A stretch of DNA of 64,000 nt from an uncultured Clostridium sp. (GTDB lineage: Bacteria > Bacillota > Clostridia > Lachnospirales > Lachnospiraceae). Below the pieces are notes generated by a model. It ran no database searches. It was not told the DNA's origin and saw only the letters and a program-made list of their open reading frames with translations. Below, in pieces: positions 36,120 to 44,041 of the stretch; the first letter of the stretch is position 1; the number at the start of each line of letters is the position of its first letter. Position numbers and translations under genes: made by a program. The stretch is from contig CAKSBP010000015.1 in assembly GCA_934438135.1 (NCBI GenBank), forward strand, positions 6,988 through 70,987, in the 5' to 3' direction.

Positions 36120-36223
36120 ACTGCCTAAAATTGTTTCACTTGGCTTATTTGTAAAAATAAATATCCAGTTTGTAAGAAAGTCGTAAGAAAATAAACCCAT
36201 TATGACAAAACCGTGACATAATT

Positions 36224-36251
36224 TTGCCATAAACAAAGTGCATTATATAAG
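36224..36251 (+). promoter_or_regulatory. Distal promoter of the surface protein leader
   Basis: TTGCCA at 36224-36229 and TATAAG at 36246-36251, 16 bp apart. It would transcribe the two hairpins at 36262-36326. Confidence 0.45.
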
Positions 36252-36257
36252 CATGTC

Positions 36258-36326
36258 GAAGGTAAGCGGGATAGCTTACATGACAAGAGACGCTGTTCTA
36301 TTCCGCAAAATAAGGGAATAGGATGC
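36258..36326 (+). other. Structured leader segment, two hairpins, class unknown
   Basis: GTAAGC at 36262-36267 pairs with GCTTAC at 36274-36279 around a GGGATA loop. CTATTCC at 36298-36304 pairs with GGAATAG at 36315-36321 and can be lengthened by G-U pairs on both sides. It lies between the distal and proximal promoters of the Big_2 surface protein. I compared it from memory with c-di-GMP and other clostridial riboswitch consensus patterns and could not fit one. Confidence 0.45.
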
Positions 36327-36370
36327 AATGGATATATATAGCATAACATGAAAATAATGGATAAAAATGC

Positions 36371-36399
36371 TTGACCTTTATTATGAATGTTGCTATAAT
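36371..36399 (+). promoter_or_regulatory. Strong proximal promoter of the surface protein
   Basis: TTGACC at 36371-36376 and a perfect TATAAT at 36394-36399 with a 17-bp spacer. The predicted 5' untranslated region is about 130 nt, ending in AAGGAGGAAG before the ATG at 36539. The strength fits a very highly expressed protein. Confidence 0.8.
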
Positions 36400-36538
36400 C
36401 ATCTTGTTATTGGAACGATTATATTTCGATGTAGAATACATAGTAATTCCTTGATTCTTATAGGATTTGGATGAACTGTATTCTCATAGTGCAGAGAAGT
36501 ATAATATTAACCCAAATTATTAAGGAGGAAGAAAGAAT

Positions 36539-39385
36539 ATGAAGAAATTTGCAAAGAAATTAGCATTTGTGCTTGCATTAACAACAGCTGTAACATCATT
36601 TGATGCACCAGCTATTACAACAAGCGCAGCAAGCAAAATTGTTTTAAAGAGCGGAGCAGCAGCACCTAGTACAATTTACGCTGGTCACTCTTACTCATTA
36701 AAAGTTGCTGGAACAAAAGTAAAATTCTATTCCAGTAATAAAGCAGTTGCAACTATCGGAGCTACAACAGGTAAATTAAAAGCTGTTAAAGCTGGTAAAG
36801 TTAAAGTTACTGCAAAATCTACAAAGACAGGTAAAGCTGTAGCTACAAAGACATTTACAGTTAACCAGAGAGCAACATCTGTAACAACAGATGCTACTGA
36901 ATTAAACTTAAATGCAAAAGACACAGCTGTAATCAAAGCTACATTAGCTCCTGCTACATCAACAGATGCTGTAAGATTTTATTCTTCAGATAAAACTGTT
37001 GCTACCGTTGGTGCTACAAGTGGTAAAGTAACAGCAGTAGCTGATGGTACAGCTACAATCAAAGTTTACGCAAAAGCTACAAAAGCTACAGCAAACTCAA
37101 GCAAATACAATAAAGTTGCTACAGTTACAGTAAACGTTGGTGCTAAATTAGATGCAGTAGCTCAGACATCTACAACAGAATTAAAAGCTACTTTCAAAAC
37201 AGACATGAAATCTTATAATGTAAAAGCTTCTGATTTCACAGTTACAAATGACGAGACAAAGACAAATGTTGCTGTTAAGTCTGTAAAAGTTGAAGGAAAA
37301 GAAGTTACATTAACAACATTTGCTGATATCAAAGATGGAAAAACATATACAGTAACTTATGGAAAAGCATCTGCACAGTTCACAGCAACTGATGGAAAGA
37401 TTGCATCTGTAACAGTTGATCCTACAACAGTTACATATCAGACATTAACAAAAATCTATGCAGTAGCTAAAGATGCTAACGGCGTAGTAGTTGGAAAATA
37501 CGCTTATGGCGAATCTAATACAGATGGTATTGAAATTACATTATCCACACAGGATGGTTATATTTCTGACGGAAGCTTATACCTGAACTCCTTAAAGAGT
37601 ACAGCAACAGCTAAAGTTACATACCATACTTATAAATATGAAAATGGTACAGAAGTTGGAGCTCTTACATCTGGTGATGTTACAATTACAGCAACAGATA
37701 AGAGTGCTGTAACATCCAGTGGAATTACTTATACAATCGCTGATAAAAAACCAAGTTTTACATCAGCTTCTTACAAACAGAACACAACATTAGTAAAAGA
37801 TGAGGCTGGAAATAAAGCATACTTTAAGATTGCTGATGCAGCTGGAAAAGAAATCGCTAACTATAGCGGATATACAGTATCTTCATCTGATACAAATGTA
37901 TTATTATTAAGCAAAGATACACTTGACAATGATCACAGTGTTGGAGTTACAGGTGTAAAAGTTGGTTCTGCATATATTGTAGTTAAAAATGCTGCAACAA
38001 AAGCAGTTGTTGCTACATTACCTGTAACAGTAGGAGCAGAAAGAAAAGCTTCTTCTATGACAGTAGATACAACATCCTTTACATTATCTGCAACAACAAA
38101 AGAAACAAAAGATGTAAAAGTAACTGTAAAGGATCAGTATGGTAAAAATATGACTGCAAAAGCAGCGGACATCAAAGTTCAAAATCAGACTAAACCAGCA
38201 GGTGCAGATGATATTGCAACAGCAGGTGAAAATAAAGTTACATTTGCAGCTTTAGAAGATTCAAAAACAGGTTCTTATGTATACAAAGTAACATATGGAA
38301 CTTTCTCAACATATATTACAGTTACAGTAGCAGCAAAAGATGCAACAAAAGAAGTTACATTTGATAATGTAATAAGTGCAACAGAAGTTGATTCTACAAT
38401 CGCAGCTGATGCAACAAAAGATAATGTTGCTAAATCTGTTGATTTAACAGTTGGTGTATATCAGGGTGCTTTAATTGGAACAACTCCAGTTGCAGCAACA
38501 GCAAATGTACCAATTGCAACTAACTATACTTATACAGGCTCAACAGTTACAATTAAAGATAGCAAGGGCAATGATGTAACAAAAGATTACTACAAAGATG
38601 GAAAGATTAATGTAGTATCTGTAAAAGAAGAGGCACCAGCAGCAACAACAGAAGCACCAGCAGTAACATCTGCAGCACCAGCAGTAACATCAGAAGCGCC
38701 AGCAGCAACATCAGAAGCGCCAGCAGTAACATCAGAAGCACCAGCAACATCAGAAGCACCAACAGTAACATCAGAAGCGCCAGCAGCAACATCAGAAGCA
38801 CCAGCAACATCAGAAGCGCCAGCAGCAACATCAGAAGCACCAGCAACATCAGAAGCACCAACAGCATCAGGAGCAGCTAAAATAGGGATACTAGCAACAT
38901 CAGAAGCACCAGCAACATCTGCAGCACCAGCAACATCTGCAGTACCAACAGCATCTGCTTCAACAACACCTGTTACACCTTCAACTGTTGTAACAAAGAT
39001 GCCAGCTGGAACATATACAGTATCTATTAGTACTACTATCGAAAAAGCAGCTCAAGGTGCAGAAAAAGCAAAAACAATTAAAGTTGATAAGACATATTCC
39101 TTTACTGTAAAGGATAGCCAGACAACACCTACTATTGTAGCTACTGACGATGCTAAGACAGCAGCTAAAGATATGACAGATGCAGCATCTATTGTAAAAG
39201 CAGCTTACAAAGTAGTTTATGATGGAAGCGAATATCCAGCAGAAATTGATCCAGAAAATACAAAGATGTACATTGGTTCAAATGTAGCATCTTTCAGCAA
39301 GATTACATTCCTTGTTCCTATCAATGATAATATTAAAGTTGCATATGCAGTAACAGATGGTTTATTCTCAGTTCCTCTTGCATAA
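36539..39385 (+). CDS. Major Big_2 Ig-like surface protein with Ser/Glu/Ala/Pro repeat
   Basis: A 948-residue exported protein. A signal peptide (KKFAKKLAFVLALTTAVTSF, cleavage probably after ITTSAA near 32) is followed by bacterial Ig-like group 2 domains: KFYSSNKAVATIGATTGKL (about 61-79) and VRFYSSDKTVATVGATSGKV (about 142-161) are textbook repeats. Further beta-sandwich regions follow, then a repeat of TSEAPA units at about 697-806, then a last beta domain ending in FSVPLA. There is no LPXTG or SLH motif, so it may attach non-covalently. Codon use is very biased (ACA, GCA, GTA, AAA) compared with its neighbours; with the near-perfect promoter and long leader this points to very high expression, as in an S-layer-like protein. 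That role is inference. Confidence 0.85.
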   Translation: MKKFAKKLAFVLALTTAVTSFDAPAITTSAASKIVLKSGAAAPSTIYAGHSYSLKVAGTKVKFYSSNKAVATIGATTGKLKAVKAGKVKVTAKSTKTGKAVATKTFTVNQRATSVTTDATELNLNAKDTAVIKATLAPATSTDAVRFYSSDKTVATVGATSGKVTAVADGTATIKVYAKATKATANSSKYNKVATVTVNVGAKLDAVAQTSTTELKATFKTDMKSYNVKASDFTVTNDETKTNVAVKSVKVEGKEVTLTTFADIKDGKTYTVTYGKASAQFTATDGKIASVTVDPTTVTYQTLTKIYAVAKDANGVVVGKYAYGESNTDGIEITLSTQDGYISDGSLYLNSLKSTATAKVTYHTYKYENGTEVGALTSGDVTITATDKSAVTSSGITYTIADKKPSFTSASYKQNTTLVKDEAGNKAYFKIADAAGKEIANYSGYTVSSSDTNVLLLSKDTLDNDHSVGVTGVKVGSAYIVVKNAATKAVVATLPVTVGAERKASSMTVDTTSFTLSATTKETKDVKVTVKDQYGKNMTAKAADIKVQNQTKPAGADDIATAGENKVTFAALEDSKTGSYVYKVTYGTFSTYITVTVAAKDATKEVTFDNVISATEVDSTIAADATKDNVAKSVDLTVGVYQGALIGTTPVAATANVPIATNYTYTGSTVTIKDSKGNDVTKDYYKDGKINVVSVKEEAPAATTEAPAVTSAAPAVTSEAPAATSEAPAVTSEAPATSEAPTVTSEAPAATSEAPATSEAPAATSEAPATSEAPTASGAAKIGILATSEAPATSAAPATSAVPTASASTTPVTPSTVVTKMPAGTYTVSISTTIEKAAQGAEKAKTIKVDKTYSFTVKDSQTTPTIVATDDAKTAAKDMTDAASIVKAAYKVVYDGSEYPAEIDPENTKMYIGSNVASFSKITFLVPINDNIKVAYAVTDGLFSVPLA
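38627..38960 (+). repeat. Tandem repeat coding for (P/A)ATSEAPA units
   Basis: About fifteen imperfect units of 18 or 21 bp built on ACATCAGAAGCACCAGCA. The array is broken at 38879-38893 by codons for Lys-Ile-Gly-Ile-Leu, which do not belong to the pattern. Such arrays can change copy number by slippage, which here would stay in frame. Confidence 0.9.
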
Positions 39386-39412
39386 TTGAATTAGACCATA
39401 TAATAGATGAAG

Positions 39413-39446
39413 AACTCCAGGGGTTATTCCTTGGAGTTTTTCTTTT
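39413..39446 (+). terminator. Intrinsic terminator of the surface protein
   Basis: AACTCCA at 39413-39419 pairs with TGGAGTT at 39432-39438, with T-rich sequence after it. Confidence 0.85.
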
Positions 39447-39556
39447 GCCCAAAACTTTCAGGGAAAACATTTGATTATTACCACACTTTTACCACATTTC
39501 AAAAGTACTCTAATACTGTATTGATATAAACAATAAAGAAAGGACTTGTTGTAATC

Positions 39557-41458
39557 GTGAAGAAAACTAGTAACAGATGGAAACAATATGTGCTTTGTTT
39601 TCTGCTCTTTTTCGGTATTACTACTGCTTTACATACTACAAAGGTAGAAGCTTCCTATTGCAACTCAGGAGAACTCAAAATTACTTTCCTGTATGTGGGT
39701 CAGGGAGATTCTATGCTTCTTCAAAGTGAAGGAAAAACAATGCTGGTAGATGCCGGAAAGAATGAGAATGGAAGTGCAGTGGTACAGTGTCTGAAAGAAA
39801 ACGATATTGATTATCTGGATTATGTGGTAATTACGCATGATCATGCCGATCATATTGGAGGATTCAATCATGTATTTAAAAGTGTTAAAGTAGGTAAAAT
39901 TTTTCGGACATCAGAACGCTATAATATCGAAGCTAATTGTTCCACAGTCAATCAGATGATTGATAATCTGTATGTGCCGGTAGAAGTACCAACACCAGGA
40001 GAAACACTTTCTTTTGGAAGTGCTACGATTCAGTTTATCGCACCAAATAGAAACAATTATAGTTCCTATAATGATTATTCTATCGTAATGAGGGTTGTGA
40101 ACGGACAGAACTCGTTTCTGTTGGCAGGGGATGCAGAAGCAACATCTGAGGCAGAGATGCTCAAGTCTGGCTTTACATTGAAATCGGATGTATTGAAAGT
40201 CGGACATCATAGTGCGTTGACCTCATCTACACAGGCATTTTTAGATGCAGTTGATCCAACTGTATCTGTTATCTCCTGCGATTCTGCTGGTGAAGCAGGG
40301 TTTCCAAGGCTTGGAACAATTGACAAGCTGACTAAGACAAATATCTATCGTACCGATTATTCTGGGAATATTACTATGGTCAGTGATGGAACCCATATTA
40401 CTACTGAAGATGTAGAACCATATTTTTATGCAAATTCTGACTTTGATGCGACGACAGGCGAAATTACTAGAACCATTGAAGAAGAAAGTGGTGTGCTGGG
40501 AAAAATAGCAGTGGAATCTGGATATAGTGAAATGCATTTAGATAATATATCCGATGATGAAGATTATGGTCTGGTTATTACAGAGCCACTGAAACTGAAA
40601 TTTACAGCAGACAGTGGTGTTTACAAATTGGACAGTATAGAATATGCTCTGTCAGATGCGGGAGATTCTGTTGATATTGATGATATGGACTGGAATGATA
40701 CAAAAAACGGTGAGATTACTTTAAATGATGACTTTTCAGGATGTATCTATGTGAAATATGAAAACCAGTTAGGAAATATTGTAGTTCGAAAAACGACTGG
40801 TTTTACCTTGGACTGTAAGGCACCAGAAAGTACAAAGGTAACATCCAATGTAACAGGTCTTAAGTTGGAAGCACCAACAGCCGCAAATACATATACTGCA
40901 TATAGCACAACATATCCAACAATCAAGTTTTCCTGCAAATATGGAATCAGCGGAAAAGGCTGTATTGAATACATGCTTGTGAAGAGAGGAGAGGCTTTTA
41001 TTCCTGAGGATGAATGGATTGAAGGAACAAGTGTTACACTAAAGGATAACTTCATTGGAAGGATTTATGTACGCTTTACGGATGGAGCGGGAAACGTGAA
41101 GATTCTCAAGACTACGGGATTTAAATGGATTAAGTCAGTACCAATTAATACAGCGGTAAAATCTATTTCTGAATCCGTTGGGTTGATTAACTTTTCTGCA
41201 AAAAGTCCAAATACAGCGGCATTAACCGCAGGTGAACGTACATTAGCCTTTAGTGCTGATTTTGGCTATGGTGGAAAGAAGAGTATCCAGTACCAGCTGG
41301 TGAAGAAAGGATCCGTCTATAAATCAGCAGGAAGCTGGGTATCAGGCAGTAAGGTGACACTGAAAAAAGGATTTGTTGGAACCGTATATGTGAAATTTGT
41401 AGATAAAGCAAATCATAGTGTCGTGAAAAAGACAAATCTGCTTCATGTGAAAGCATAG
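39557..41458 (+). CDS. Secreted ComEC-like metallo-beta-lactamase fold protein
   Basis: A 633-residue exported protein. After a signal peptide (hydrophobic residues 11-25, cleavage near KVEA) comes an MBL-fold domain to about 285 of the ComEC/Rec2 C-terminal type: FLYVGQGDSMLL, then the metal site THDHADHIGG (His94, His96, Asp98, His99), LLAGDAEA and VGHHSALTSS. Three beta-rich repeats of about 75-80 residues follow (near 350-425, 455-535, 555-633), each with an IEYxLxxxG and a GxIYVKFxD-type end. Family members without the ComEC channel are probable secreted nucleases or phosphoesterases; this function is inference. The start is GTG at 39557. It lies behind the major surface protein but has its own terminator. 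Confidence 0.85.
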   Translation: MKKTSNRWKQYVLCFLLFFGITTALHTTKVEASYCNSGELKITFLYVGQGDSMLLQSEGKTMLVDAGKNENGSAVVQCLKENDIDYLDYVVITHDHADHIGGFNHVFKSVKVGKIFRTSERYNIEANCSTVNQMIDNLYVPVEVPTPGETLSFGSATIQFIAPNRNNYSSYNDYSIVMRVVNGQNSFLLAGDAEATSEAEMLKSGFTLKSDVLKVGHHSALTSSTQAFLDAVDPTVSVISCDSAGEAGFPRLGTIDKLTKTNIYRTDYSGNITMVSDGTHITTEDVEPYFYANSDFDATTGEITRTIEEESGVLGKIAVESGYSEMHLDNISDDEDYGLVITEPLKLKFTADSGVYKLDSIEYALSDAGDSVDIDDMDWNDTKNGEITLNDDFSGCIYVKYENQLGNIVVRKTTGFTLDCKAPESTKVTSNVTGLKLEAPTAANTYTAYSTTYPTIKFSCKYGISGKGCIEYMLVKRGEAFIPEDEWIEGTSVTLKDNFIGRIYVRFTDGAGNVKILKTTGFKWIKSVPINTAVKSISESVGLINFSAKSPNTAALTAGERTLAFSADFGYGGKKSIQYQLVKKGSVYKSAGSWVSGSKVTLKKGFVGTVYVKFVDKANHSVVKKTNLLHVKA

Positions 41459-41460
41459 AA

Positions 41461-41500
41461 AAAGAGGCCGTCATTCCCAGAGAAAGACGGTCTCTTTTTT
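41461..41500 (+). terminator. Intrinsic terminator of the MBL protein
   Basis: AAAGAGGCCGTC at 41461-41472 pairs with GACGGTCTCTTT at 41486-41497 with one G-U pair, ending in T's. Confidence 0.88.
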
Positions 41501-41545
41501 ATACCAGAAAGAAACAACCGGAATCGTTGGGAAAGTCATCAAACA

Positions 41546-41574
41546 TTGACTTTTACTAACGTGTGATATATTAT
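41546..41574 (+). promoter_or_regulatory. Promoter of the second wall-polymer operon
   Basis: TTGACT at 41546-41551 and TATTAT at 41569-41574, 17 bp apart. The genes from 41630 to 50055 are closely spaced and probably share this promoter. Confidence 0.65.
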
Positions 41575-41629
41575 AGTAAGGACATTGAAATTAGGAATAA
41601 GTGGATACACTTATAAAGGAGTAAAAGAG

Positions 41630-44011
41630 ATGAAACTTCGGAATGTAGTTAAAAAGTGTAAGGTGATTGCGCTAAATTCATACTATGCACACTGTTACTA
41701 TAAGAAAGGCTTACGAGATGATTTGATTTTGGTGGAGTCCAAAAATGGCAATGATTTAGCAGGCAACATGTTTCACATTTTGAAAGAAGTTACAGGTGAT
41801 GATTATAAGGACTACAAGGTGCTTTTATCCTGTAGTAACCGAAAACGTGACGAGATTAAAGAGAGACTTGACAAGTATCAGATAAAAAATTATTCATTTG
41901 TAGCGACTAACACACGTGAATACTATAAAATGCTTGCTACTGCCAAGTATCTGTTTACAGATACATCCTTTACAAGAACATATGTGAAAAAGGAAGGCCA
42001 GATTATAACGAATACCTGGCATGGAACCCCTCTTAAGTACATGGGACGTGATGTAGCCGACCGTGCATATGCCATGGGCAATGTGCAGAGAAATTTACTG
42101 TATGCAGATTATCTTGTATACCCAAATGATTATATGAAAGAAAAGATGGTAGAAGCATATCATCTAGACAAGTCGTATGAAGGAATTATTTTAAATGAGG
42201 GTTATCCAAGAAACTCTGTATTTTTTGACAAAGAGGCAGGAAGTTCTATCCGTAGTGAATTAGGAATAGAAGATAAAAAGATTTTCATTTATATGCCTAC
42301 CTGGAGAGGAACTTTAACCAATAAAAATACAGACCATCTGCTGGCAATTACAGAATACTTATTTAACCAGCTGGATAAACAGCTGAACGACGGACAGATC
42401 GTTTATGTAAAGCTTCATCCATTCATTAGTAAAGGAATTGATTTAAGCAAATACGAACATATTAAAGAATATCCGTCCCAGTATGATGCATACGAATTTA
42501 TGAATATATGTGATGGTTTGATTACAGACTATTCCAGTGTGTTTTATGATTTTGCAAATACAGGTAAAAAGATAATTTTATGGGCGTACGATGAAACCGA
42601 ATATTTAGGAGAGCGTGGAGTTTATGTAAATATTAATGATTATCCATTCCCGGTAGTAAAACGTGTGGAAGAACTGGTACGTGAACTGAATATGCCAAAG
42701 ACTTACGATGACACGGAATTCAGACGTCAATGCTGTACGTATGACGGACCAGATGCAGCAAAACGTATCTGTGCACATGTTATTAAGGGACAAAAAGTAT
42801 GTAAGGAAGAGAAAATTAATACAGATGGCAGGAAGAAAGTGTTAATGTATGGTTCAGCACTTGCACAGAATGGTTTAACTACTTCTCTTTTAAATCTGTT
42901 TGAAAATATTGATACCTCCAAGAGAGACTATTTTGTTTCTTTTACAGAGATGGCAGTGAAGAAACAGCCAATGAGAGTATCCAAGATACCAAGAGACGTT
43001 TCTATTATGCCAATGAGCAGTGATGCCAGCTTTACGATTTTTGAAGCATTAGCATATCTAATGTATTTTAAGAAAGATATCAGCAATCGCTTTACGAAAA
43101 AATATTTAGATAGACTCTACAATAGAGAACTGATAAAACATTTCGGCGGCACTAAGTTTGATTATTTTATTCAGTTTGCGGGATATGAGAAGAAGATTAT
43201 TAATATGTTCCAGCGTTTCGACGGACCAAGATTTATTTATGTTCACAATGATATGGTTGCTGAAATGAATACGAGAAGAAACCAGCACCGTTTAACCTTA
43301 GAGTCTGCTTATCGCAATTATGATAAGGTAGCAGTTGTAACACAGGATATTGTTCCTGCTACGGTTTCTATTAGTAATAAGGAAGATAATATTGTTGTTG
43401 TAAACAACTGTCATGCTCACAAAGAAATTCGTAGGAGAGCAGAAATGCCGGTTGCATTTGATCCAAATACTGCATGCAATGTTTCCTTTGAAGAATTAGA
43501 AGATGTACTAAACAGTGATAAAAAGAAGTTCATTACAATAGGAAGATACTCACCGGAAAAAGGACATATGATGCTGATGGAAGCCTTTGAACGTTTCACA
43601 GAAGAATATCCGGATACTGTTTTGATTATTATTGGAGGACATGGAGCACTTTGGAGACAGACATTTAAATATGCCAGTGCATCCAAGGCTCAGATTATCA
43701 CCATCCGTGCCATGAGCAATCCGATGCCAATCTTAAAGAAATGCGATTTATTCATTCTTTCTTCTGTTTACGAAGGACTTGGTCTTACTATGTTAGAGGC
43801 AGATGCCCTTGGTATTCCAAGCATGTCAACAGATATTGTTGGTCCACAGGGATTCATGAGAGAGTTCGGTGGATATCTGGTAGAACCAAGCGAAGACGGC
43901 CTTGTCAAAGGTATGGAAGCATTTATGAATGGTAAAGTGAAAGCTATGAATGTAGATTATGAGAAATACAATAAGCGGGCAGTGGCTCAGTTTGAAAGCT
44001 TATTTCAATAA
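41630..44011 (+). CDS. TagF-like glycerophosphotransferase fused to GT4 glycosyltransferase
   Basis: A 793-residue fusion. Residues 1-390 are a CDP-glycerol glycerophosphotransferase domain with NTWHGTPLKYMG (His131), GYPRNS, YMPTWRGT and LITDYSSVFYDFA. Residues about 405-793 are a GT-B glycosyltransferase of family 4: KVLMYGSALAQNGLTTSLLNL, then FITIGRYSPEKGHMMLMEAF, and the nucleotide-sugar motif EGLGLTMLE with Glu715 and Glu723. One chain could thus add glycerol phosphate and a sugar to the same polymer. The ATG at 41630 follows AAAGGAG. It heads the operon; the pyruvyltransferase-like genes and exporter follow. Confidence 0.88.
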   Translation: MKLRNVVKKCKVIALNSYYAHCYYKKGLRDDLILVESKNGNDLAGNMFHILKEVTGDDYKDYKVLLSCSNRKRDEIKERLDKYQIKNYSFVATNTREYYKMLATAKYLFTDTSFTRTYVKKEGQIITNTWHGTPLKYMGRDVADRAYAMGNVQRNLLYADYLVYPNDYMKEKMVEAYHLDKSYEGIILNEGYPRNSVFFDKEAGSSIRSELGIEDKKIFIYMPTWRGTLTNKNTDHLLAITEYLFNQLDKQLNDGQIVYVKLHPFISKGIDLSKYEHIKEYPSQYDAYEFMNICDGLITDYSSVFYDFANTGKKIILWAYDETEYLGERGVYVNINDYPFPVVKRVEELVRELNMPKTYDDTEFRRQCCTYDGPDAAKRICAHVIKGQKVCKEEKINTDGRKKVLMYGSALAQNGLTTSLLNLFENIDTSKRDYFVSFTEMAVKKQPMRVSKIPRDVSIMPMSSDASFTIFEALAYLMYFKKDISNRFTKKYLDRLYNRELIKHFGGTKFDYFIQFAGYEKKIINMFQRFDGPRFIYVHNDMVAEMNTRRNQHRLTLESAYRNYDKVAVVTQDIVPATVSISNKEDNIVVVNNCHAHKEIRRRAEMPVAFDPNTACNVSFEELEDVLNSDKKKFITIGRYSPEKGHMMLMEAFERFTEEYPDTVLIIIGGHGALWRQTFKYASASKAQIITIRAMSNPMPILKKCDLFILSSVYEGLGLTMLEADALGIPSMSTDIVGPQGFMREFGGYLVEPSEDGLVKGMEAFMNGKVKAMNVDYEKYNKRAVAQFESLFQ

Positions 44012-44041
44012 ACAATGATGGATTACAGAAAAGAGGTTACT

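Noticed and set aside
36258..36326. c-di-GMP riboswitch before the surface protein
   Set aside because: The GAAA tetraloop and receptor pattern of GEMM-I and the type II core were not found.
38607..38867. Long Leu-rich minus-strand frame
   Set aside because: It is the mirror of the TSEAPA repeat on the plus strand; it has no ribosome site or real protein character.
38627..38960. Direct repeats that could suggest a CRISPR array
   Set aside because: Units are contiguous, in frame and without unique spacers; they encode a protein repeat.
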